Below the pieces are notes generated by a model that was not told where the DNA came from, did no database searches, and saw only the letters and a program-made list of their open reading frames with translations. Positions 25,101-33,129 of a DNA stretch of 64,000 bases are shown here, one piece after another. Source of the stretch: Rhizobium sp. R634 (GTDB lineage Bacteria > Pseudomonadota > Alphaproteobacteria > Rhizobiales > Rhizobiaceae); the NCBI RefSeq assembly GCF_002211305.1, contig NZ_LOKW01000024.1, positions 248,001 through 312,000 of the forward strand, in the 5' to 3' direction. Each line of letters opens with the position of its first letter. Position 1 is the first letter of the stretch. The position numbers and the translations under genes were made by a program.

Positions 25101-25281
25101 GCTGCTCCGAGGAAATCGCAGAGAAACTGTAATCTTTCTCCCCACTATAGTTGTACCATGTCGAGGTCGTGGGAAACGCATAGGTTATCGTTCCATCCCA
25201 GGCAACGCCGCTGAAGAGTCCGTCAATTTTCTTATCCCCGGTCAAGAACACGTTCTTCGTGGCGGTGCTAATGCCTGTCAT
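19186..25281 (-). CDS. Giant RTX protein with serralysin-type metalloprotease domain
   Basis: A 2031-residue protein. Residues about 1-260 form a metzincin domain with the zinc motif HELGHALGLKH near residue 157-167 and the Met-turn YTIMTYR near residue 188. Residues about 340-400 are a canonical RTX calcium stretch (GNDTLIGGVGSDWMVGG). From about residue 420 there are 18 modules of roughly 87 residues. Each has an ENLTYTGSANFTGTGNALAN-like segment, GGxGNDTLxGG nonapeptides and a D-x-Y-x-V-D block. The last 90 residues (from LTGGAAADVFVYLANWGHDT to LQSWDFLFA) look like a type I secretion signal. There is no Sec signal peptide and no secretion apparatus in the window. It is probably exported and calcium-folded, acting at the cell surface or outside. 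Lower GC than the neighbours suggests an accessory origin. Confidence 0.85.
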   Translation of the reverse strand: MTGISTATKNVFLTGDKKIDGLFSGVAWDGTITYAFPTTSTWYNYSGEKDYSFSAISSEQQSAALFYMEQSYGNAANDGFSVEGFTNANFMAGGVESAAIRFAQSSDPELSTAWAYYPDSGLRGGDVWFGTGYAGTESDYRYPEFGNYAGHTLAHELGHALGLKHAHEPDFFYNPTVVPSAYDSVEYTIMTYRTYVGDNTSGGYTYEADGAPQTFMMLDIAALQKMYGADYTTNSGDTVYKWNPDEGITYVDGVAAITPDANRIFATIWDGGGIDTYDLSAYTTALKIDLRAGGYSVFSQSQLADLWGGPNNGYARGNIFNALLFNGNVASLIENVQAGSGNDNIVGNEANNTLWGNAGDDSLYGGIGNDTLIGGVGSDWMVGGAGNDLYVVDDSFDFVIESWNEGTDTVETALSGYTLRSNVETLTYTGSASFTGTGNALANTITGGAGDDTLDGGTGADSLIGGEGNDTYVVDNAGDIVTEAAGVDTVRTTLANYTLGSDLENLTFTGTGTFIGTGNSLANTIRGGAGADTLDGKAGADILIGGAGNDTYVIDNAGDIVTEGLNEGSDLIKTALSSYALTNIANVENLTFTGTGDFVGTGNSLANKITGAAGNDTLDGGAGNDTLVGGAGNDIYVIDSASDVVTEVVSAGTDEIRTALAAYSIASLVNVENLTYTGSANFTGTGNALANIITSGAGNDTLDGGTNADSLIGGDGDDTYVVDNAGDLITEAADEGTDTVRTTVTNYTLGSDLENLAFIGIAAFTGTGNSLANTIKGGAGADTLDGKAGADMLIGGAGNDTYIVDDVADVVTEGLNAGGDLIRTTLSSYALANIANVENLTFIGTGDFSGTGNSLVNAIAGGSGNDLLDGGAGNDTLIGGAGNDTLDGGVGNDTLDGGAGDDIYVVDSASDVIKEAVSAGTDEIRTALAAYSIATLANVENLTYTGSANFTGTGNALANIITGGAGNDVLNGGAGADSLIGGDGNDTYIVDHAGDVVTEAADEGTDTVRTTLASYTLGSDLENLTYIGTVAFVGTGNDLDNTITGGAAIDTLSGGAGNDVLNGGGGADRMFGEVGDDIYVVDHAGDIVTEAVNAGIDTVRTTLSAHTLAANAENLTYIGTAAFVGTGNLLDNVITGGVGADSLAGAAGNDTLIGGAGADKMSGGIGDDIYVVDIATDVVIENVNEGTDTVQTALSGYTLGNNVENLIYIGSANFSGAGNALDNTITGGIGNDTLNGAAGADILIGRGGNDTYIVDNAGDTVTEAANEGTDTVRTNLASYMLADNVENLTFAGTGTFAGTGNSLDNTITGGAATDTLSGDAGNDVLDGGVGADSLIGGDGNDIYIVDNAGDIVTEAADKGTDTVRTALVNYTLADNVENLTFTGTATFTGTGNSLANTIRGGAGADTLDGKAGADILIGAAGNDTYIVDNVGDMVTEGLNEGVDWIKTTLSSYTLGNNVENLMYTGSVSFTGTGNALINTISGGAGNDTLDGGAGNDTLIGGAGNDTLDGGVGNDTLDGGAGDDIYVVDSASDVIKEAVSAGTDEIRTALAAYSIATLANVENLTYTGSANFTGTGNALANIITGGAGNDVLNGGAGADSLIGGDGNDTYIVDHAGDVVTEAADEGTDTVRTTLASYTLGSDLESLAYIGTVAFTGTGNDLDNAITGGAAADTLSGGAGNDVLNGGAGADRMFGEVGDDIYVVDHVGDIVTEAVNAGIDTVRTTLASYTLGSDVEHLTYIGTTVFVGIGNSLDNTITGGAAADTLSGGVGNDTLNGGVGADRLIGGTGDDTYIVDNAGDVVTEAADAGTDSVRTTLAGYTLGNNVESLTYTGSANFSGAGNALANTITGGAGNDMLNGGAGADTLIGKAGNDTYIVDNAGDTVSEAANEGTDTVRTNLASYMLADNVENLTFAGIGTFAGTGNELNNIIVGGSSSNTLTGGAGNDILTGGAAADVFVYLANWGHDTITNFIATGSAHDAISIDNSIFADWESLFAATEQVGKDTIITADADNTITLRDVALSSLQSWDFLFA
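20111..20817 (-). repeat. Near-identical internal repeat copy A of the RTX gene
   Basis: About 707 bases that recur at 21974-22680 with a constant offset of 1863 bases (621 codons), so the reading frame is kept. Long stretches, such as 20461-20650, show no difference at all from the second copy. It encodes roughly residues 1488-1723. Confidence 0.85.
21974..22680 (-). repeat. Near-identical internal repeat copy B of the RTX gene
   Basis: Second copy of the block at 20111-20817. Differences are scattered single bases, mostly synonymous. A shorter third copy of its central part lies near 23200-23340. The pattern indicates recent duplication or gene conversion inside the module array. Confidence 0.85.
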
Positions 25282-25977
25282 AAAATCCCCGTTTGCCTAT
25301 TCCATTCCGCTGCGTCTAATGCCCATTTCCCTCTGCTTCAAATCAGAGGAGAATTCAACTAAAAGCTTTATTTATCTTCATGAAGTCTTTGACCTTCGCA
25401 ATCGGCGCTCATCAAACGCTTCCTCCGCAACCTTTACCGAAGGCCAGAAGACATAGTTCAAGATCCTGTACTCGCGCGTCCGAACCTCCGCAATTGCTGC
25501 CACGACGGCACTTAAATTGCCGTTACAGTCATCTGCTGAAATTTAATAAGCCGCAAACTCGGTGATATCGGGAAAGGCAGGTCCCGCATTGTTTCGGCGC
25601 CGCGGCTACCCCCGCTCTCATGCCGCGGGATTGGCCTCGCTGTTCGCATCTTCTGCGATTTTGCTTGGGTGGATTGCCGCAATCGTCGACCTCACTGCTA
25701 CTGCTTGCGGACATTTAGCCCACAGCGCGGCATGGCACCATACGCGCGGGTTGCACTTCGCAAATGTTCGAGTTGATGTGGCAAATAAGCAGCAAATTTG
25801 CCGTTGAGATGGCGTTCCTTTTCAGAGGCGCCCCAGGTAAACGGTCATCCCCTTTGGCAAAACAATCCAACCTCCGGACAGGATCGCTACCGACAGCTAA
25901 ATACCTAGAGAGAGGATTAGCGTGCGAAATGACATTCGCTGAAACGATCTGCCTGATAAGGAACTGACGTGGGGAAA
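25282..25977. other. Gene-free region upstream of the RTX gene
   Basis: About 700 bases between the RTX start and tRNA-His, with visibly lower GC than most of the window. I see no supportable coding region. On the RTX side a perfect palindrome CTTCATGAAG (25376-25385) sits beside an AT-rich block and may belong to the RTX promoter. The rest looks like remnant or accessory DNA next to a tRNA gene. Confidence 0.4.
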
Positions 25978-26054
25978 TGGTACGGTTGGGGGGTCTCGAA
26001 CCTCCGACCTCAGGTGCCACAAACCTGCGCTCTAACCAACTGAGCTACAACCGC
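25978..26054 (-). tRNA. tRNA-His (GTG anticodon)
   Basis: Read on the minus strand the cloverleaf is complete: acceptor GCGGTTG pairs with CAACCGT (one G-U at 1-72), D arm GCTC...GAGC, anticodon stem CAGGT/ACCTG around the loop TTGTGGC with anticodon GTG, T arm with GGTTCGAGACC, and an encoded CCA (25978-25980). The discriminator base is A73, and the base before position 1 is T (26055), so the G-1:C73 pair that marks nearly all tRNA-His is not encoded. This loss is known for a clade of alphaproteobacteria that includes rhizobia. Confidence 0.95.
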
Positions 26055-26081
26055 ATAAACCGCGCTCGGCGCGATGGGGGT

Positions 26082-26110
26082 CACATACGAGGACTTGGCG
26101 ATGAATTCAA
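26082..26110 (-). promoter_or_regulatory. Candidate promoter of tRNA-His
   Basis: On the minus strand TTGAAT (26105-26110) is followed after 17 bases by TATGTG (26082-26087). Transcription would begin about 20 bases before the tRNA 5' end. A terminator at 26131-26163 separates it from the phasin gene, so an own promoter is needed. Confidence 0.45.
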
Positions 26111-26130
26111 GCCCCATTCCTCGTCAATAT

Positions 26131-26163
26131 ACAAAAAGGCTGGACGTGAGGTCCAGCCTTTTG
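26131..26163 (-). terminator. Rho-independent terminator of the phasin gene
   Basis: AAAAGGCTGGAC (26134-26145) pairs with GTCCAGCCTTTT (26151-26162), a 12-base-pair stem with a 5-base loop. On the minus strand the stem ends in TTTTTGT. It lies about 22 bases behind the phasin stop. Confidence 0.85.
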
Positions 26164-26184
26164 TCTTTGCTCGGTCAAGACCGA

Positions 26185-26634
26185 TCAGGCAACCTTGAAG
26201 GAGGCCATGGCCTTTTCCGCGGCGTCCTTGGAGGGCTTTGCGAGCTTTTCGGCAACCTGCTTGGTGGTTTCCTGGATCGACTTCGCCTGTTCGACGGCGA
26301 TTTCGGCCTGCTTGCGGATAAAGGCGGTCTGCAGCTCGAAGAATTCGGCGGCAGACTTTACGCCGAGCAGCGCTTCGAAGTGCGACAGCGAGTTCTCGGA
26401 ATTGACGCGTAGGATGTCGATCGCCTTCAGGCCGAGTTCGACGCTGCCGGCCTGTGCCGTCTGGACGGTGGCCTCGAGGGTCTTGCCGGCTTCCTCGCCA
26501 GCGGTCTTCAGCTTGGCATAGGCGTCCTTCGACTGCTGGGCGCCCTTTTCGGCGAATTCACGGAAGGATTCCGCGAGCTTGGACGGGTCGAAAGAAGCGA
26601 TTGAAAAAACGTCATCGGTCTTTATGGTAGCCAT
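26185..26634 (-). CDS. Phasin family protein
   Basis: A 149-residue, mostly helical, amphipathic protein. FDPSKLAESFREFAEKGAQQ, QSKDAYAKLKTAGEEAGKTLE and EFFELQTAFIRKQAEIAVEQ are the Phasin_2 pattern. Phasins coat polyhydroxybutyrate granules and control their size. The start at 26634 is chosen because AAAGGAA lies just upstream and MATIKTDDVF begins the conserved part; the frame stays open to 26676. Two TGC-N3-GCA sites in its promoter suggest PhaR control. A terminator follows directly. Confidence 0.88.
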   Translation of the reverse strand: MATIKTDDVFSIASFDPSKLAESFREFAEKGAQQSKDAYAKLKTAGEEAGKTLEATVQTAQAGSVELGLKAIDILRVNSENSLSHFEALLGVKSAAEFFELQTAFIRKQAEIAVEQAKSIQETTKQVAEKLAKPSKDAAEKAMASFKVA

Positions 26635-26687
26635 GTCGCATTCCTTTGGGTTGAGGCAGTCGCTGCCTGTGATCATCGAATGACGTC

Positions 26688-26737
26688 TATATAGGATAGT
26701 TTATTGTGCATTGCAACATTTTTTGTGCGACGCACAA
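26688..26737 (-). promoter_or_regulatory. Phasin promoter with two TGC-N3-GCA operator sites
   Basis: On the minus strand TTGCAA (26711-26716), 17 bases, TATATA (26688-26693). TGCAATGCA (26707-26715) overlaps the -35 box, and a second TGC-N3-GCA lies in the palindrome TTGTGCGTCGCACAA (26723-26737). TGC/GCA dyads are the type of site described for the phasin repressor PhaR; this assignment is from memory. Confidence 0.55.
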
Positions 26738-26844
26738 GTCGTTAACCTTTCCGGCCGAAAGGACCCGGCTGTTCTGGACCGGCTTGCGACCTGCAGTTAT
26801 TAATAAGCCGTTAATTTAGACGCCGACAGCGACAAGGTTCGATC

Positions 26845-29800
26845 ATGCCCGCAGTCCAATACCCGTTCATCGACATTGCCGTGCATGCGCGGGTGCGGGA
26901 GCGCTTTTCACGCGGCGAGGCGATGGTGCTGTTTTCGGCCGATCTTGCCCGTCTGCTCTGGGCGAACGGTGCAGGTGCGGAGCTTTTCGGCCACTCGGCG
27001 GTCTATGACCTTCTCGATCAGGGCCTCGACCGCGGCGACATCACCTTCCGCCAGCTGGAAACGGCCGCGCGCCAGCTTGCCGATATCGGCGACAGCAGAA
27101 ATCTGATGATCCGCGTCGCCAAGGGCTTCCAGCGCGTGCAGGCGCAGGCCGCGGCCGAACTGATCCGGCTTTCGTCAGGCGAAAGGGCAATCCTGTTTTC
27201 GGTGCCGGTCTCGGCAAGACCGATGACATCGAGCGCTGCGGCCGCCCAGATGCTGCAGGGGCTCGATGATCCCGACACGCATATGGCCGTCATCGGCGCC
27301 AATGGCGAGGTTATCGCCGCCTCGCCGGGTTTTGCCTCGCTCACCATATCAGGCGAGACGGCAAAGACGCTGATCAATCTTGCAGGCGCCCATCCCGACC
27401 GGCTGGTGAAGCGCCCTGTTGCAACCGGCAAGGGTTATCTGCCTGCCGCCGTCGGCAAGCTCAGCGACGAGCCGGCGCTCAACCTGCTCTTTGCGGTCGA
27501 GACCGTGCTCGGCCACCTCGACCCCATCGATCCGCCCGCGCAGGAAACCATCGATACGCGCCTGCCGCAGACAGCCGACGTCCCCGCGCTGCAGGCGACC
27601 GACGCGCCTGCGGGGGAAGACAGCCCGGCACCGGCCGAGGCGCTTCAGGATGAACCCGCCGCCACCGGCTTCACCGAGATCATCGATGCGGTCTCTGACA
27701 TCGAAGAGGTCGAGGAGACGCTTGAAGACATCACCGGCGATAGTGAACAGGCGGCCGGGACAGAAGAGGACGACGCGGTTGCTGAGACGCAGTCTGCCGA
27801 ACACGAGATGCCGGAAAGCGATGGCAGCCAGATTGACGGCAGCGCAGCGGAGGTCGAGGAGCCTGCCGCAACCGTCGAAGACGACGTAATCTCTGGCGGC
27901 GAGACGACGGAAGATGTCGCCATGGCGGAAACGCCGGCGGAGGCCAGCGATACGCCAAATGAAGAGGCGGCGGCAGCCGTCCATGAAGAACCCGAACTCG
28001 CGACGGCTGAAGTTGCCGACGTGCCTCCTGCCCCCAAGCTCGCGGCCGAGCCCGGTTTCGTCTTCAAGCCGAACAGCCGCGCCACACGCTTCGTCTGGAA
28101 GATCGATGCCGAGGGCCGGTTCAACGAGGTCAGCCATGAATTCGCCGAGGCCGTCGGTCCGCATGCGTCCGACATCATCGGCTCCGCCTTCAGCGATATC
28201 GCCGCGCTCTTCAATCTCGATCCCGACGGCAAGCTTTCCGAAGCGCTCGCCCGCCGCGATACATGGTCGGGCAAAACGATCCTCTGGCCGGTCGAAGGCA
28301 CCAGCCTCGTCGTTCCGGTCGATCTCGCCGCATTGCCGACTTATACCCGCAATCGCGATTTCGACGGCTTCCGCGGTTTCGGCGTCGTCCGGCTGTCCGA
28401 TGCGCAGGAAGACCCGCTGGCGCTTGGCTTGACGCTCGGCCCCGACGGAATCGGCCATGATGCGGCGAGCCTCGGCCCAGTGCCCGAGCCCGTTGCCGAC
28501 GAGGAAGCTGCGCCCCATTTTATCTCGGCCGAAACGGCCGTGGCGGAAGACCAGGCGGCTGCAGCAGCCGAGCCGGAGAGCCAGGAGTCGGCGCCCGAAG
28601 GAGTTGCCGCCGGCGCGCCGGCCGTTGAGACGCCTATCTTTGAAAGCGCTACAGAGGAGGCCGAGGGCAGCGCTGACGCCGGGCAAGCCTCAGCCGCCGA
28701 ACAGGCCGCCAGCCCTGCGGAAGAGCCGCCGGCACTGCGCATTTCGGAAACGCCCAATCGCCGTTTCACCGACAAGATCGTTCAGCTTCACAGTGGCGGC
28801 GCCGGATTGACGGCCGCCGAACAGGCGAATTTCCGCGAAATCGCCAAACGTCTCGAAGCCTTCGGCGCGCGCAAGGAAGACCCCGCCGTCCCGGAAGCGG
28901 CGGAAGCCGCTCCCACGGAGACGGCCGATCTTCAGGAAGCGCCCGCAATCGAGAAGGTCGAGGCCGAAGTTCCCCTCCTCGATGAAGCGGCGCCGCAGGA
29001 AGCGATCTTCGAAAATGCAGCCGAGGGTGAAGACGACGAAACGGCAATCATCGCCGATGACGAGGCGACGGAAGGTCTCGAGGAGACGGTCAGCCAGATC
29101 GAGGTGCTGACGAGCTTCATCCCGCCGCGCGTGAAGATGACGGATGGGCTTTCGGCCGGAACGGTCGACCAGTTGCCCGTCGCCGTGCTCATCCATGTCG
29201 GCGATGCGCTGCTTCATGCCAATCCGGAATTCATGCGGCTGACCGGCTACGCGTCGCTCGAAGCGCTGCGCGAGGTCGGCGGCATCGAAGCGCTGCTGCA
29301 GCGCCGCGACCTCGAGGAAAAGGCGGCGGGCTCCGGCACCATGATGCTCGTCAAAGCCGACGACAGGCTGGTCCCGGTGACGGCGCGGCTGCAATCGGTG
29401 CGCTGGGAGGACGCCAATGCCCTGATGCTGGCGCTGATGCCGGTCGAAGGCAAGGATGACAGCCGAGGTGACGCCAGCCGGTCCGAAGCGCGTCCTGAGC
29501 GGATGGTCGAGAAAGTCGCCAAGCTGCAGATCGAGGTCGAGGAATTGCGCTCGATCCTGGAAACGGCGACCGACGGCGTCGTCGTGATCGGCACGGAGGG
29601 CGACATCCGCTCGATGAACCGCTCGGCGAGCGCGCTTTTCAATTACGATGAGCAGGAGACGCGCGGCAAACCCTTCGTGATGCTCTTTGCCCATGAGAGC
29701 CAGAAGGCGGTGCTCGACTATCTGAACGGCCTTTCGGGCCATGGTGTGGCGAGCGTCTTGAACGACGGGCGCGAAGTGATCGGCCGCGAGGCTGCCGGCG

Positions 29801-30645
29801 GCTTCGTACCGCTGTTCATGACGATGGGCCAGCTCACCTCCTCCAACGGCTATTGCGCCGTCATCCGTGACATCACCCAGTGGAAGCGCACCGAGGACGA
29901 GCTGCGCAACGCCAAGGGCGCGGCCGAAACCGCCAATGCCCACAAGACGGATTTCCTCGCCCGCGTCAGCCACGAAATCCGCACGCCGCTCAACGCCATC
30001 ATCGGCTTTTCCGACATGATGGCGGGCGAGCGCTTCGGGCCAATCGGCCATCCGCGCTACATCGAATATGCCAACGACATCGGCCGCTCCGGCCGCCACG
30101 TGCTGGATATCGTCAACGACCTGCTCGACATTTCGAAGATCGAGGCGGGCGAGATGGATCTCGATTTTGCCGCCGTCGGCCTCAACGAGGCGGTCTCGGA
30201 GGCCGTGGCGCTGGTGCAGCCGCAGGCGAACGGCCAGCGCGTCATCATCCGCACGGCGTTGTCGCATGCGGTGCCTGATGTCGTGGCGGATCTGCGCTCG
30301 ATCAAGCAGATTGCGCTGAACATCCTGTCGAACGCCATCCGCTTCACTCCGTCGGGCGGGCAGATCGTCGTCTCCACCTCTTATGAAGCCAATGGCAGCG
30401 TCGTGTTGCGGGTCCGCGATACCGGCGTCGGCATGACGCGCAGCGAACTCGACCAGGCGATGAAGCCGTTCCGGCAGGTTTCCTCGACCCAATCACGCCA
30501 TCGCGGCGACGGCACCGGGCTTGGCCTGCCGCTGACCAAGGCGATGGTCGATGCCAACCGGGCGACCTTCTCGATCAATTCGGCGCCGAACGAGGGCACC
30601 CTCGTCGAGATCACCTTCCCGTCGCAGCGCGTGCTGGCCGGCTGA
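26845..30645 (+). CDS. Multi-PAS sensor histidine kinase of the PdhS/CbrA type
   Basis: A 1266-residue soluble kinase without membrane spans. The N-terminus YPFIDIAVHARVRERFSRGE and MVLFSADLARLLWANG resembles Brucella PdhS and related rhizobial kinases that act on DivK/PleD in cell-cycle control. PAS-like domains begin near residues 414, 776 and 900, separated by long Ala/Glu-rich acidic linkers (about 230-400 and 550-770). The phospho-acceptor is His1043 in RVSHEIRTPLNAII. The ATPase boxes are N (NILSNAIRF, about 1157), G1 (RDTGVGM, about 1190) and G2 (GDGTGLGLPLTK, about 1221). Which rhizobial PdhS paralogue it is cannot be settled here. Confidence 0.88.
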   Translation: MPAVQYPFIDIAVHARVRERFSRGEAMVLFSADLARLLWANGAGAELFGHSAVYDLLDQGLDRGDITFRQLETAARQLADIGDSRNLMIRVAKGFQRVQAQAAAELIRLSSGERAILFSVPVSARPMTSSAAAAQMLQGLDDPDTHMAVIGANGEVIAASPGFASLTISGETAKTLINLAGAHPDRLVKRPVATGKGYLPAAVGKLSDEPALNLLFAVETVLGHLDPIDPPAQETIDTRLPQTADVPALQATDAPAGEDSPAPAEALQDEPAATGFTEIIDAVSDIEEVEETLEDITGDSEQAAGTEEDDAVAETQSAEHEMPESDGSQIDGSAAEVEEPAATVEDDVISGGETTEDVAMAETPAEASDTPNEEAAAAVHEEPELATAEVADVPPAPKLAAEPGFVFKPNSRATRFVWKIDAEGRFNEVSHEFAEAVGPHASDIIGSAFSDIAALFNLDPDGKLSEALARRDTWSGKTILWPVEGTSLVVPVDLAALPTYTRNRDFDGFRGFGVVRLSDAQEDPLALGLTLGPDGIGHDAASLGPVPEPVADEEAAPHFISAETAVAEDQAAAAAEPESQESAPEGVAAGAPAVETPIFESATEEAEGSADAGQASAAEQAASPAEEPPALRISETPNRRFTDKIVQLHSGGAGLTAAEQANFREIAKRLEAFGARKEDPAVPEAAEAAPTETADLQEAPAIEKVEAEVPLLDEAAPQEAIFENAAEGEDDETAIIADDEATEGLEETVSQIEVLTSFIPPRVKMTDGLSAGTVDQLPVAVLIHVGDALLHANPEFMRLTGYASLEALREVGGIEALLQRRDLEEKAAGSGTMMLVKADDRLVPVTARLQSVRWEDANALMLALMPVEGKDDSRGDASRSEARPERMVEKVAKLQIEVEELRSILETATDGVVVIGTEGDIRSMNRSASALFNYDEQETRGKPFVMLFAHESQKAVLDYLNGLSGHGVASVLNDGREVIGREAAGGFVPLFMTMGQLTSSNGYCAVIRDITQWKRTEDELRNAKGAAETANAHKTDFLARVSHEIRTPLNAIIGFSDMMAGERFGPIGHPRYIEYANDIGRSGRHVLDIVNDLLDISKIEAGEMDLDFAAVGLNEAVSEAVALVQPQANGQRVIIRTALSHAVPDVVADLRSIKQIALNILSNAIRFTPSGGQIVVSTSYEANGSVVLRVRDTGVGMTRSELDQAMKPFRQVSSTQSRHRGDGTGLGLPLTKAMVDANRATFSINSAPNEGTLVEITFPSQRVLAG

Positions 30646-30748
30646 TCCGGAGCGTTTCCGTTTTCTCGATCGCGGAAATGCCCTATCTCTTTGTTTTCCC
30701 TTAACTCTTGGCAAAGTTGTTGCGCACTCTTGCTGGAATCGCTCTCAG

Positions 30749-30880
30749 AAAAAAAGGCAGCCAGTGGCTGCCTTGAATTTGTGCTGTTCAACAAGAGCTC
30801 AGTCGATCAACGTCATGTTTCGTAAGCCCGGAGGCTCCAGGCCGCCTCGTTCATGTGCGGCCCCCAAGTTGCTTCACCTT
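30749..30880 (-). ncRNA. Candidate small RNA with a 13-codon ORF and its own terminator
   Basis: Behind the acetoacetyl-CoA synthetase stop the minus strand carries GC-rich sequence ending in a perfect hairpin AAGGCAGCC/GGCTGCCTT (30754-30774) followed by seven T. Between them an ORF of 13 codons (30813-30854, MNEAAWSLRAYET) is preceded by GGGGG. The spacing from the upstream stop (about 185 bases to the terminator) is long for a plain 3' end. It could be an independent or processed small RNA; the 5' end is a guess. Confidence 0.4.
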
Positions 30881-30885
30881 TGACC

Positions 30886-30906
30886 AACCTTTCTTAACGA
30901 AAGGTT
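30886..30906. repeat. Inverted repeat behind the acetoacetyl-CoA synthetase gene
   Basis: AACCTTTC (30886-30893) and GAAAGGTT (30899-30906) form a perfect 8-base-pair stem with a 5-base loop. There is no U-tract on either side. It may end the synthetase transcript or fold at the start of the candidate small RNA. Confidence 0.45.
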
Positions 30907-30958
30907 TCCATGACAGCGAATTGATGAATGGTGAAAGCTTGTGGTTTACGATCCCTTA

Positions 30959-32911
<1,953 letters not shown>

Positions 32912-32947
32912 TCAATCCTCCTCCCCAATATGGTCTTTATATCATGC

Positions 32948-32956
32948 TGCATTGCA
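32948..32956. promoter_or_regulatory. TGC-N3-GCA site upstream of acetoacetyl-CoA synthetase
   Basis: TGCAATGCA on the minus strand (32948-32956) lies between TATAAT-like and GATATAAAG blocks, 37 bases before the ATG. The identical nonamer overlaps the -35 box of the phasin gene at 26707-26715. Both genes belong to polyhydroxybutyrate metabolism. Confidence 0.45.
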
Positions 32957-33129
32957 TTATAAAGGCCGGAACCCGACCGGATTCGACGCTCGGCGAACCC
33001 GGAAATCGCGATCCCCTTCAGCGTCGATTCACAATATCGGCGGACGCAGGGCGCCGGAGGGATTTGCATCTGAGAGGCATTTCCTATATCCGGCGAAATC
33101 AGCGCATAACGGGTTAACCGGCGGAGATC

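Noticed and set aside
19186..25281. Tandem repeats considered as a CRISPR or non-coding satellite
   Set aside because: The repeats are long, uneven and maintain one open frame encoding RTX modules.
25562..25967. Several 60-100 codon frames on both strands between the RTX gene and tRNA-His
   Set aside because: They overlap one another, lack good ribosome sites, and have no family features.
28690..30492. A 600-codon open frame on the minus strand
   Set aside because: It is the complement of the histidine kinase gene and shows only shadow composition without domains.
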